A stretch of DNA of 64,000 nucleotides from assembly GCF_023515955.1 (NCBI RefSeq), contig NZ_CP097322.1, positions 6,992,501-7,056,500 of the forward strand, in the 5' to 3' direction. Position 1 is the stretch's first letter; the number at the start of each line of letters is the position of its first letter. Under the pieces are notes generated by a model that did no database searches, was not told the DNA's origin, and was given only the letters and a program-made list of their open reading frames with translations. The translations under genes and the position numbers were made by a program. Below are positions 51,016-60,104 of the stretch, in pieces. Origin of the DNA: Streptomyces sp. RerS4. Its GTDB lineage: Bacteria > Actinomycetota > Actinomycetes > Streptomycetales > Streptomycetaceae.

Positions 51016-53325
51016 TCACATCACCATCGCCGTCTGGGTGGCGAGACCGGTCTCGGACGCGGCCCCGGCGCCGGACGACGCTGGTACGCGACGGGACGCC
51101 ATGCGGTGCGCGTGGACGGCGAGCGCGAGGATCTTCCCGTCGATGCGGATCACCAGACCGTCCGCCACCCACCGCGCGACCAGTGCCGTGATCCCGCTCT
51201 CCCCGCCCAGCGCCTCGAACGAGGCGCGGTCCTCCCCCCGGAAGCTCTCGGCGAGGAGCTTCTGCGCGACGCCGGCGTCGAGGTGGCGGTACAGCGCGGT
51301 CTCGGTCGGGTCGAGGCGATGGCGAGCGGGTGCCTTCTCCACGTCACGGTGATCGACGACGACGCTCTCCCCGCCCGGCAACTCGGTCAGCGCGAGACTC
51401 GCGCCCGCCTGGTGGGCCCGTCGCCATTTCCGGACCGCCACCTCCACCTCCGCGGGGTCCACCGGCGGGCCGAGGGCCGGGTCCACGGTGAAGTCGTGGA
51501 GGTAAACGAGCTGGTCGAGATCCGCCTTGTCGATGGGGAAGGCGTACCGGAACATCCGGTGCGCGCCGTCCCACCGGACGCCGTGGGCTTCCGGTTGCTC
51601 GAAGTACGGGCTGAAGCGGTGTAGCTGGAACCGACCGCCCCCGGAGGGTGGCTGAAGGTGCGTCAGCTTCGGGATCAGCTCCGCCATCCGCGTGTAGGAC
51701 GCCTGGCTCTCTCCCGGAAGACCGAACAGCAGGTTCCAACCGCAGTGGATCCCCAGCTCCTGGCACCACTTGAGCAACAGGACGTTCTGGAACGGCTTGA
51801 CCCCCTTGCGCATGAGCGCCAGGAGGTCGGCGTCCAGGCTCTCGATCCCCGGCTGCACCCAACGGACCCCGGCGGCCGCGAGCGTCTCCAGCTCACTGCG
51901 CCGCATGTTCGCCTTGATCTCGTAGAAGAACATCCAGTCGTCGTGGCGTTCGGCGATCCGGGGGAGAAGGGTCCGCAGGTACTCCCTCGGCATGATGAGG
52001 TCCATGGAGTAGAAGCGCCCCACGCCGTATCGCTGTTCGAGTCGCTCCAGCTGTGCCAGGACGACATCCGCGTCCCAGGCGCGGAACTCCATGATGTCGT
52101 GGAGGCCGCAGAACGTGCACTGCACCTTCTGCCCGTACCAGCAGCCGCGGCTGCTCTCGAACGGCAGCCACGGGTTCATCTTCTCGGTCAGGCCGAGGCG
52201 GACGAGCCGGTGGAAGTAGGCGTCGTAGTCGAGGTCGAGCTTGCGGCTGCCGCCGAGAACCAGCTCCGCGGCAGGTTCGGTCACGACTTCGCCGTGGGAC
52301 GTCCGGTGGCTCACCCCGGAAAGGCCGCCCAGCGGGCGCCCGTCACGCAACCGCCGCACGAGGTCGGCCAGTACGAGCTCCCCCTCGATGTGCACGACGG
52401 CGTCCACGTACGGGCAGATGCGCAGGATCGTGCTGCCCATGGGACCGGCGCACTGTGAGCCGCCGAAGATGATCCGCAGCGAGGGGAACGCGCGCTTGAG
52501 CCGCCGCGCGACGGCCATCGACGCACCGAGCTGCGAAATGGTCAGCGAGAAGCCGACGACGTCGTACCGGGACCAGTCGGTCTGCCGTACGAGGTCGTCG
52601 AGGAATTCCTCGGTGACGGGTTCGAGTGCCGCGAGCACGGAGTCGGCCAGCTCCGGCCAGGGAAAGTCGTTGCCGAGCGGGCGCTGTTCCAGCATGCCCG
52701 TGAGGTGATCGCCTTGCTCGGGACCGTAGTAGTGCCGGGAGAAGATCCATTCCGGGAGGTAGCCGAGGAGGTTGCCCAGAAGGTTGTAGAGGTTGAGCCC
52801 GATGCGCGCCGCGTAGTCCACGTACAGCTCGTGGACATCGGACTCGATGCCTTCTTGGCGGAGCGCTGATGCGAGGGTGGCGAGCTGGATCGACGGCAGG
52901 GTGGGCGACATCCACGGCAGGGAGACCAGCGCCACCCGGGGCTCAGCGGTATTCGACCCGGCGGGCGGCTCCTGGGCGGCCGGCACGTTCGCGAAGTCGA
53001 TGCGCCGGCCCGGGAGGGTGCCGGACCCCGCGATGCGACGGTCGACCTCCCGCAGGAAGGCCCCGGCCAGGCGACGGTGTTCCCGTTCGAGCTCCGCGTC
53101 GTCGAGGCAGGCCATGTGCGCCTTGAGCGCGGCGCTGAGCCGCGCCGCTTCGGACGCATCGGCGGCCGCCCCCGGCGGTGAGTCCGTCGCCGGGGGCGCG
53201 GAGGCCTCCTCCGCGCGGCGGGCGCGCTCGCTCTGGGCGAGGGTGAAGAGGACATGCAGCAGCTGAAGCCGTACCGGGTCGGACAGGCCCGCGCTGTCGC
53301 CGGCAGGCTCCTCTCGGGCATCCAC
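51016..53325 (-). CDS. B12-binding radical SAM RiPP C-methyltransferase-like enzyme
   Basis: A 769-residue protein from GTG 53325 (weak ribosome binding site; ATG 53406 upstream is possible). Residues 1-125 are a long disordered and helical arm. A cobalamin-binding Rossmann domain covers about 130-345 (VALVSLPWMSPTLPSIQLAT, IIFGGSQCAGPMG). The radical SAM barrel has the wide cysteine motif C395-x7-C403-x2-C406 in SRGCWYGQKVQCTFCGL, as in RiPP maturation radical SAM protein 1. Members put methyl groups on unactivated carbons or rearrange them. It opens the operon; the Thr-rich precursor is directly downstream and is the likely substrate. Confidence 0.88.
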   Translation of the reverse strand: MDAREEPAGDSAGLSDPVRLQLLHVLFTLAQSERARRAEEASAPPATDSPPGAAADASEAARLSAALKAHMACLDDAELEREHRRLAGAFLREVDRRIAGSGTLPGRRIDFANVPAAQEPPAGSNTAEPRVALVSLPWMSPTLPSIQLATLASALRQEGIESDVHELYVDYAARIGLNLYNLLGNLLGYLPEWIFSRHYYGPEQGDHLTGMLEQRPLGNDFPWPELADSVLAALEPVTEEFLDDLVRQTDWSRYDVVGFSLTISQLGASMAVARRLKRAFPSLRIIFGGSQCAGPMGSTILRICPYVDAVVHIEGELVLADLVRRLRDGRPLGGLSGVSHRTSHGEVVTEPAAELVLGGSRKLDLDYDAYFHRLVRLGLTEKMNPWLPFESSRGCWYGQKVQCTFCGLHDIMEFRAWDADVVLAQLERLEQRYGVGRFYSMDLIMPREYLRTLLPRIAERHDDWMFFYEIKANMRRSELETLAAAGVRWVQPGIESLDADLLALMRKGVKPFQNVLLLKWCQELGIHCGWNLLFGLPGESQASYTRMAELIPKLTHLQPPSGGGRFQLHRFSPYFEQPEAHGVRWDGAHRMFRYAFPIDKADLDQLVYLHDFTVDPALGPPVDPAEVEVAVRKWRRAHQAGASLALTELPGGESVVVDHRDVEKAPARHRLDPTETALYRHLDAGVAQKLLAESFRGEDRASFEALGGESGITALVARWVADGLVIRIDGKILALAVHAHRMASRRVPASSGAGAASETGLATQTAMVM

Positions 53326-53637
53326 GGCACTACTTTTGCCGGCTGCCCCGGTACGCCGCCGCCCAGGCGCGTCGGGGATGCACCGACGACCACCCGATCG
53401 GGCCAACTGCGTGATGCGACCCGCCCGTCGGCACGGTTGCTCAACCCCGCCGCTGCGAGCGGATGGCCCTCCTCACGTCGGGCCAGGCCAGACCGAAACG
53501 AGTCGGCGTGTCCATGCCGACCGCCGAGAGCGAGAGCGGGCGCCGGATGCGGTCGGTGGCCGGCTGGTCCAGGTGCGGGGGTCTTGGCCGACTACGGCGC
53601 TCAGAGCCTGCGGCGGGTGCCACGATCCTCGACCGAG
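53326..53637. other. Upstream region of the RiPP operon
   Basis: 312 bases with no convincing gene between the radical SAM start and the DUF2795-like gene on the same strand. The operon promoter should lie here but no clear -35/-10 pair was found. Open frames on both strands look like shadows. Confidence 0.4.
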
Positions 53638-53871
53638 TCAGATCTTGGCGAGGTCGGCAATGAGCGTCGAGGCGTCCGCGTACGAGTCCTTGGGAAGCCT
53701 GGCGAGTGCTGCCAGACGCGCCTTGGGAGCGCCATCACTCTCGGCCGCCTTGATGATGTCTTGCTTGGTCGCGGGCCACTTGTCGACTGCTTGGTGCTCA
53801 TTGCCGGGCGTATAACCCGGCTTCGTCTTGTTCTCGTTGAGCACGGCTTTCAGGTTCTCTTCGTAGCTCAC
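53638..53871 (-). CDS. Small DUF2795-like protein
   Basis: A 77-residue helical protein (MSYEENLKAVLNENKTKPGY...LAALARLPKDSYADASTLIADL). The C-terminal 35 residues resemble DUF2795, a small helical domain of unknown role. The first half is polar. A GAGAACC-like site precedes ATG 53871. It is 312 bases upstream of the RiPP operon; a link is not shown. Confidence 0.55.
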   Translation of the reverse strand: MSYEENLKAVLNENKTKPGYTPGNEHQAVDKWPATKQDIIKAAESDGAPKARLAALARLPKDSYADASTLIADLAKI

Positions 53872-54200
53872 CGTGGTTCTCCTCGTGGATGCGGTGGCGA
53901 TCAGGGCGGCTCACGGGGCCGAAGCGCGCGTGCCCGCACCAGCCGATCACGGTCACCGACCTCAAGCCACCGGGGTTCATCCGACTGCCGAGTGTCGGGA
54001 GGTCAAAGGAGGGCTTCGCAGGGTCGCCAACCGGCAGCCACCACCGGGCCGGCCATGACCCACCCCCACCGGACCTCCCCCGCTCGGGGGACGTCCGGAG
54101 GTGACCCGGACAGGCGCACCGGTGATCCAACGCGCGCCACCGCCGCCGAGACCGGACAGGGCAGTCGCCCCGGGCCACACGTCGCTCGACCGGGGTGGTG
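53872..54200. other. Intergenic region, nothing recognised
   Basis: 329 bases between the DUF2795-like gene and the lipase gene. I see no gene, repeat or strong terminator; short open frames here are shadows. Confidence 0.4.
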
Positions 54201-55022
54201 TCAGGCGAGGTTCTTCTCCATGGCGGCGACGTACTGCTTGATCGGGTGGTCGCGCAGGGCGTCGCTCGCCGGGGCCAGGAGGTCGGCGGTCAGGCCCTTG
54301 ACCCGGTCGCCGACAGCGCCCAGCAGCGGCATCGAGGAGCGGATGCGCCCGGTGGAATCGATGTAGTGCAGGGTGTCGACGTGGGTGTAGACGGGTTCGG
54401 GCGGCAGCTGCGGGACGATGTCGTTGTTGTTGACGTAACGGTGCAGGCGGTCCTTGAAGCTCTTGTTGCAGGCGGCCGCCAGGACCCGTTCGCAGGTGCG
54501 GGGCTGCCCGTAGGTGTAGATGCCGTCGGCCTGCAGGCGCGGCGCTTCCAGGTACATGCGGCAGCCGGCCAGCATCGCGAGGGCACCGCCGAGGCTGTGG
54601 CCGGTGAACCACACGCTCTGGTCGTTGTCGCGGAAGTCGGCCAGGGCCTCCTTCACGGTGGGGAAGACGGAGTCGAGGGCCTCGCCGAAGCCGTAGTGGA
54701 CGAAGCCGGTCTTGGCCGGGCCCGGCCAGGGCGGGGTGGTGGCATCGGAGAGCCAGTCGCGGATCTGGGCCGGTTCGCTACCCCGGAATCCCGTGATGAT
54801 CATCTTGTCGCTGGCGATCGTGTATGCCTGAGTGTCCTGGAGCGGGAACGGCGGCGTGAAGCGGGTGTGGTGGTGACGTACGCGATCGAAGCCCCACTCC
54901 CGCGCCTGGGTCTCGACGGCCGCCTCGTCCTTGTAGGCGAGGGCCGCCGCCTGGACCATCCAGTAGGCAAGCGCCGGGCTGTGCTTCTTCGCGGTGTGGT
55001 CGATCGTCGTCGGTACGGACAC
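54201..55022 (-). CDS. Class 3 lipase
   Basis: A 273-residue Lipase_3 protein. The nucleophile elbow is FTGHSLGGALAML with Ser143, the acid is Asp201 in VNNNDIVPQLP, and the His is expected near residue 220. The sequence after FRGSEPAQIRDWL is the usual lid. It lacks a signal peptide, so it acts in the cytoplasm or leaves by another way. Such lipases hydrolyse mono- and triglycerides or phospholipids. It is a single gene. Confidence 0.85.
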   Translation of the reverse strand: MSVPTTIDHTAKKHSPALAYWMVQAAALAYKDEAAVETQAREWGFDRVRHHHTRFTPPFPLQDTQAYTIASDKMIITGFRGSEPAQIRDWLSDATTPPWPGPAKTGFVHYGFGEALDSVFPTVKEALADFRDNDQSVWFTGHSLGGALAMLAGCRMYLEAPRLQADGIYTYGQPRTCERVLAAACNKSFKDRLHRYVNNNDIVPQLPPEPVYTHVDTLHYIDSTGRIRSSMPLLGAVGDRVKGLTADLLAPASDALRDHPIKQYVAAMEKNLA

Positions 55023-55841
55023 GAGATGCCTTCCTACGGTGGCGGTTCACTCCTGACCCGTCGCGCCGGCACCGTCAGGCATCCGGGCCCGTCCCGGCCG
55101 GTGAGCAGGACTCATTCCGCATGACGCTAAGGGCGCCTCGGGGCCGGGACGGCGGGGACATCACAGGCCTCACACGCAGGAACGATCCCCCGCCCCCCGT
55201 TCGGCCCTGCCACCGGCCCACCGACGGAATCAACTCGCGATGCCTCCGACGCAGGCGATCCGCAGGGCCGTCTTCCCCGCCGCCGCCCTCGGCTCCCGCC
55301 TCCCGCCGTGCCGTCTTGCCGTGGACGCGTAGTTGTTCGACCAGTGCCGGTTGGAGCTGAAGTGGTCCTGGATGAGGCTGAGGTGATCGCTTGGATCAAG
55401 GACCGGTCGGCCGCCACCGCGGTGCCGTCGATCAGTACCGCCGCGTTCGGCCGGATGCAGGTACGGCTGCCCTCCGCTCCGGCGGCACCGCGTTCCTTGG
55501 CGCGGCGGGTCTGTGCTCCGTCACCTTGCAGGCCGTACGCGAACTCCGCAGGCGCCGATGGCGCCAGAGGGGCTGCGTCCTTGGGGCGCCCGGCAGCTGC
55601 CGGGCGCCACAGCAGGACGGTGTGCGTCAACGCGTGGGTCTCACTGTCGCGGCGGCACCTGAGGGCGGTGGCGACATCGCCATGAGCTCCCATGCGTCGT
55701 GGAAACACTCCAAGACCGGCTCGTGATCCTTGTGCCCGGCAGGGATCACCGCTCGCATGCGCGCCGGCACAGACTTACGGGGCGTGGTGGTCCGCCCGGC
55801 CGCCGCGCGTCCCTGTACCGGCCGATCCAAGGACTGCCTGC
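55023..55841. other. Gene-poor region
   Basis: About 820 bases between the lipase and fabV genes. No frame shows a protein family I know. Two overlapping frames (55308-55685 plus, 55127-55708 minus) look like shadows. It may hold decayed sequence, as it has more stops than coding DNA around it. Confidence 0.4.
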
Positions 55842-57056
55842 GTGAACGAGCGCGTTCTCACCCCCCGCAACCGGGGTTTCCTCTTTCTCGACTCCCACCC
55901 GGCAGGGTGTGAGCGGTTGGTGGCCGACATGTGGCAGGCCTGCCCCGCCCCCGTCGACGCGCCGGACGGCGACGGGCCGGTGGCGCTCGTCATCGGTTCC
56001 TCTGCCGGATACGGCCTCGCGGCCACCCTCGCCGGACTCAAGCGCGCCGGCATCCGCGGTATCTGCGTGGCCTTCGAGAAGGCCCCCACCGTACGGCGCA
56101 CCGCGACGGCCGGCTGGTACCGCACCGCCGCCACCGCCGACATCGCCCGCGCCGCCGGGCGGGACGTCGTCTTCCTCAACGGCGATGCCTTCTCCGACGC
56201 GATGAAGGACGAGGTCGCCGACCTCATCGAGCAGCGCTTCGGCGGCCGGCTGGACTACCTGATCTACTCGGTGGCCGCGCCCCGTCGCACCGACCCGGAC
56301 ACCGGTGCCACGTACGCCTCGGTCCTCAAGCCGATCGGCCGGGCGAACCGCACCAAGACCCTCGTCTTCGACGACGACGGCGTTCCCGAGGTCCGCGAGG
56401 TCGCGACCGAGCCGGCCGAGGGCGACGACGTGCGGCAGACCGTGGCCGTGATGGGCGGCGCGGACTGGGAGCGTTGGATCGACCACCTCGCCGCGCGCGG
56501 ACTGCTGGCGGACGGGTTCGCCACCGCCGCGCTCTCCTACATCGGCTCGTCGCTGACCGCGGCGATCTACCGGCAGGGCACCATCGGCGCGGCCAAGGCC
56601 CACCTGGAAGCCACCGCCCGCACCCTGAACGACAAGCTCGACAAGACGGTGGGCGGGCGGGCCGTGACTTCCGTCAACGGCGCCGCCGTCACCCAGTCGT
56701 CCACCGCGATCCCCGGCATCGCCCTGTACACCGGCCTGCTGCGCGGCGTCCTCGGCGACGGCCTCGTTCCGCCGATCCACCAGCTCGCCGCCCTGTGGGA
56801 CCAGCTCACCGGCGCCGCCCCGCTCGCGCTGGACGACGAGGGCCGTATCCGTCTGGACACCTTCGAGTTGACCGACGAGGTCCAGGCGGCCGTCGCCGAA
56901 CGCTGGGAGGCCGCCACCACGGCGACCATCGCCGAACTGGCCGACCTCGACTGGTTCCGCGCCGAGGTCCGACGCCTCTACGGGTTCTCCGTGCCCGGCA
57001 TCGACTACGCCGCCCCGGTCACCACCGACGTCCCCTGGCCCGACCACACCGCCTGA
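55842..57056 (+). CDS. fabV: FabV-type trans-2-enoyl-ACP/CoA reductase
   Basis: A 404-residue protein starting at GTG 55842 (AAGGA 8 bases upstream; the frame is open before). The N-terminal NADH-binding motif is GSSAGYG at residues 52-58, and the active-site Tyr-x8-Lys is Y243-RQGTIGAA-K252. The start ERVLTPRNRGFLFLDSHP is the FabV hallmark. The enzyme reduces the double bond of enoyl-ACP or enoyl-CoA in fatty acid synthesis. FabV is triclosan-insensitive. Length and motifs are complete. It stands alone. Confidence 0.92.
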   Translation: MNERVLTPRNRGFLFLDSHPAGCERLVADMWQACPAPVDAPDGDGPVALVIGSSAGYGLAATLAGLKRAGIRGICVAFEKAPTVRRTATAGWYRTAATADIARAAGRDVVFLNGDAFSDAMKDEVADLIEQRFGGRLDYLIYSVAAPRRTDPDTGATYASVLKPIGRANRTKTLVFDDDGVPEVREVATEPAEGDDVRQTVAVMGGADWERWIDHLAARGLLADGFATAALSYIGSSLTAAIYRQGTIGAAKAHLEATARTLNDKLDKTVGGRAVTSVNGAAVTQSSTAIPGIALYTGLLRGVLGDGLVPPIHQLAALWDQLTGAAPLALDDEGRIRLDTFELTDEVQAAVAERWEAATTATIAELADLDWFRAEVRRLYGFSVPGIDYAAPVTTDVPWPDHTA

Positions 57057-57627
57057 CCTGTGCGGAGCCGGAGACCGAGCGGGAGAACAGCCGGGAGTCC
57101 ACCCTGCGAGAGGTCGTAGTGCCCGCCTCTGACATCACCCCAAGAGCGGCGGACTGCTGGTGATGGAGCGATCAGCGCTGGGCGGCTCAGGTCGTCGCCC
57201 GCGTGCGGCGAGCAGGCCGGGGACGACCGGGAGCGTCAGCCGGCATCGCCGGTGCGGGCTGCCAACGCACAGCTCGAATGCCGCGCCGCGGCTCCGCCGA
57301 CGGCTGCCGTTGGGGCGCCAACTCCCGTGAGCTGGTGCTCGGGAGCGCTCGCGGTGGCTAGGCTGTGTGCCCTGCTTTCGGCCGCCCGGACCTCATGCGC
57401 CTACGGCATTTCAGTTGAATTGCCGTATTCGGCGAAACTGGTCGAAACAAGGTGCCGCTCCACATAGAGTCCCAGGCCAGAATGCCTGCTCCCCGCACCC
57501 GCGGGGATGACCCCTCCTGCTTCCGCGTGCGAATGGGGCGCCCTGCGGGGGGAGTGCCCCGGGGGACCGTTCTGCCGGGGGTGAACATCAGTTCGGCTGG
57601 GGTCGGTAACCACTACGGTCCAGTCGT
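57057..57627. other. Intergenic region with an orphan CRISPR repeat
   Basis: 571 bases without an intact gene between fabV and the hydrolase gene. The right part has a lower GC content than its surroundings and ends in a single CRISPR-like repeat at 57486-57514. Nothing else was recognised. Confidence 0.5.
57486..57514 (+). CRISPR. Single orphan type I-E CRISPR repeat
   Basis: The 29 bases start CTGCTCCCCGCACCCG and end CGGGGATGACCCC, matching Streptomyces type I-E repeats with the CCCCGC/GCGGGG stem. A relatively AT-rich, leader-like stretch lies at its left. No second repeat was found after a 32-base spacer, and no cas gene is in the window. It looks like the remains of a lost array. Confidence 0.65.
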
Positions 57628-58350
57628 ATGACGGTTACGACACGCACGGTCGAGTACCCGGCCGACGGCCTGACGATGATCGGACACCTCGCGCTCCCGG
57701 CCGGTGTCGACCGCCGGCCCGCGGTTCTGATCGGGCCGGAGGGGCCGGGGTTGAACGACTTCCAGCGCCGCCGGGCCGACGCCCTGGCCGAGCTCGGCTA
57801 CGTGGCGCTGGCCTTCGACATCAACGGCGGGCGCTGGTTCACCGACCCCGAGGAGATGCTGGCGCACACGACGCCCCTGCTCGCCGACCCCGACCGGATG
57901 CGGGGCATCGGCCACGCGGCGCTCGACGTGCTGCGCGCCGAACCGCGGACCGACCCCGAACGCGTCGCCGCCATCGGCTACGGCACCGGAGGCGCGATCG
58001 CGCTGGAACTCGGGCGCGACGGCGCCGACCTGCGCGCGATCGGGACGGTCAACGCGCTGACCACGGGCCGACCGGGCGAGGCGGCGCGCATCCGCTGCCC
58101 GGTGTGGGTCGGCGTCGGGTCGGAAGACCCGATCATGCCGCCCGCGCAACGGGACGCGTTCACCGCCGAGATGCAGGCCGCGGGCGTCGACTGGCGCCTC
58201 GTCGTGTACGGCGGAGCCTTGCACGCCTTCCACCACCCGCCAGTCGACCAAACGGTGGTCCCCGGCGTCGGCCACCACCCGCGGCACGCCCAGCGAGCCT
58301 GGCGCGACGTCGTCGGCCTGCTCGCCGAGTGCCTGCCCGTGACGGAGTGA
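57628..58350 (+). CDS. Dienelactone hydrolase-like protein without nucleophile
   Basis: A 240-residue alpha/beta-hydrolase of the dienelactone hydrolase type: VLIGPEGPGLNDFQRRRADA, then a long helix, IAALGYGTGG-like elbow and a His in YGGALHAFHHP. At the elbow (residues 117-122) the sequence is GYGTGG; active DLH enzymes have Cys and other hydrolases Ser where Gly119 stands here. The Asp and His positions look present. So either it is inactive or uses another residue. Single gene, next to the orphan CRISPR repeat. Confidence 0.7.
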   Translation: MTVTTRTVEYPADGLTMIGHLALPAGVDRRPAVLIGPEGPGLNDFQRRRADALAELGYVALAFDINGGRWFTDPEEMLAHTTPLLADPDRMRGIGHAALDVLRAEPRTDPERVAAIGYGTGGAIALELGRDGADLRAIGTVNALTTGRPGEAARIRCPVWVGVGSEDPIMPPAQRDAFTAEMQAAGVDWRLVVYGGALHAFHHPPVDQTVVPGVGHHPRHAQRAWRDVVGLLAECLPVTE

Positions 58351-58386
58351 AGTGATCTGGCCGCCCCCCGGCGCGGCAGTCAGCAG

Positions 58387-58488
58387 TCAGCCACCGTCGA
58401 CGTAGGCGCGGGCCGCCACCATGACGTCGCGCATGCGGCCGTCGGCGATGCACTGGGCCGGCGCCTCGTCCTCCAACTGCGGGTTCAT
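58387..58488 (-). pseudogene. Short C-terminal gene fragment
   Basis: A 33-codon frame from ATG 58488 reads MNPQLEDEAPAQCIADGRM then RDVMVAARAYVDGG and stops. It resembles the C-terminal tail of small DNA-binding antitoxin-type proteins (MbcA/Xre-like) that end ARAYVxGG. The rest of such a gene is missing upstream. Confidence 0.3.
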
Positions 58489-58859
58489 CCTGATGATTCA
58501 GGCGCGCGCCGTGTAGAGGCTCTCGGCGTCTGGACGAGCAGGAAGACCTGCAGGGCTGGTCGGGGCGTGGTGTCGCCCGGGGCCCCTTCGCCGACCTGCT
58601 TGGGGTCGCTGACCTTGGCGATCCCGCGCGGTCGCGGTCAGGCGCCGGCCCAGGTTGTCCTGGAGAGAAGGCGGGCGATCCCGCTGACGTGCATGCGCAC
58701 GGTGGCGGCGGGGGAACTGTGCCGGAACCGTGCTCGTCCCTCTGAAGGGTGGTCAGGTCTCCCTCGATGCCCTGACTGGGTGCCCGTCTCTGCGGCGGGT
58801 CACGTGTTCAGGAGAAAACGGTCCGTCTGGACTCCGTACCTCGCGCCGGCAGCGAGCCG

Positions 58860-59560
58860 TACACCGACCTGGTCGACACCATGCTCGCAGGCGTCGCCGA
58901 TCCCGCGGCCATCCTGGAGTTCGCCTACGACTGGCGCCTGCCCGTCGCCATCAACGGCCGGCTCCTGGCCGACGCGCCGCGCCGCCGCCTGACCGAGTGG
59001 CGCGACCACCCCGCCCACGCGCGGGCTCGGCGCCACCGCGTCGGGCGGACTCGTCACCCGCACCTCCAGGGCGACACGCGCGGCGTGATCACGCTCGGCA
59101 CGCCGTTCCAGGGCGCGGTGAAGGCGGCGGTCATCCTCGCCACTCGCCGCGGCACCCCCGTGGCGGCGCCACCATTCCCGGCCCGGACGACCTCCTGCCG
59201 CGGTACCGCAGCCTGCGCGCGGGGACCGACGTACGCCACCTCACGCCGCGCGACGTCACCACCATCGGCGGCAGCGCCGAGCCGGCACGCGCCGCGGCGC
59301 TCTTTCACCACGGCCAGAAGCACATCACCCTGCCCGGCCACCGTTCCGTCGTCGGCGTCAACCAGCCCACCTCGCAGAACCTGACCATCACCGGGCGAGG
59401 CGGGATGCGGCCTGAGCGCGCCCGACCTCGTCGAGGCCGGCCAAGCGGGGGAGATCCACCTCGGCGACATCGACTCGCTCTCGGGCCTGACCTACCCCAT
59501 CGCGGAAGCCGAGGAGTGGCTACGCCGGCCCGGCCGCCGCTTCGGGGTCAAGTCCGCGAG
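58860..59560 (+). pseudogene. Decayed LCAT-like lipase/esterase gene
   Basis: Pieces of one alpha/beta-hydrolase are split over several frames: DPAAILEFAYDWRLPVAING and RLLADAPRRRLTEWRDHP (58902-59020), GVITLGTPFQGAVKAAVILA (about 59090), and further DLLPRYRSLRAGTDVRHLTP and LPGHRSVVGVNQPTSQNLTI. Where the nucleophile elbow HSMGGLVTR should be, the sequence reads ATASGGLVTR; the Ser is gone. A stretch before it is deleted. At least two frameshifts. It is inactive. Confidence 0.6.
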
Positions 59561-60017
59561 CGGACGGGCCGTCCTCGTCGGTGAGGAAGTAGACGTGACG
59601 GAGTTGGGCGGGCGCCCGGGGGCCGAGACTCAGGAGGGCGGGGGCGTCCTGGACCTCCTGCCAGAACTCCGCTTCGGTCGACGCGGTCCCGAGGACCACC
59701 CACGGCGTGCCGTACTTCGTCCCCGCGACCCATACCCCGAACTGCCGACGCCCCGGGCCGTAGAGGTCCTCCCCGACCGGCTCGTCCTGCATCTCGGCGA
59801 CCAGATGCGGGGTGTGCGGGTGCGGGCAACCGGGTTGCAGGCGGCTTCGCTCCCACCAGGTGCGAAGCCGCTCCGTAGCCGCATCGGCGAGGTCGTCGGC
59901 GGCGTCCAACGCCCCCTGATCGGCGTTCGAGGCCGCCGGCCGGCCCACGCGCACCAGCAGCTCGTGCCCGCACGGCCGGTAGTCGAAGAGCCTGAAGATC
60001 GTGATCGGGGAGCCCAT
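59520..60017 (-). CDS. Hypothetical protein
   Basis: A 165-residue protein of unknown family. It starts MGSPITIFRLFDYRPCGHEL and contains RRQFGVWVAGTKYGTPWVVL, a compact beta region. No signal or membrane helix. It overlaps the end of the decayed lipase gene on the other strand, so it either has a real 3' end there or has been joined to it. Not recognised. Confidence 0.45.
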   Translation of the reverse strand: MGSPITIFRLFDYRPCGHELLVRVGRPAASNADQGALDAADDLADAATERLRTWWERSRLQPGCPHPHTPHLVAEMQDEPVGEDLYGPGRRQFGVWVAGTKYGTPWVVLGTASTEAEFWQEVQDAPALLSLGPRAPAQLRHVYFLTDEDGPSARGLDPEAAAGPA

Positions 60018-60104
60018 CGGACCATTGTGCCGCCATCCGGATCAGGTCCACGGACCACGCCCACGGATCACGTCCACGACGCCCCGGATTTGCGGCGGCG
60101 CGGA

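Noticed and set aside
57515..57627. A CRISPR array continuing to the right of the single repeat
   Set aside because: After a 32-base spacer the sequence no longer matches the repeat, and no cas genes occur in the window.
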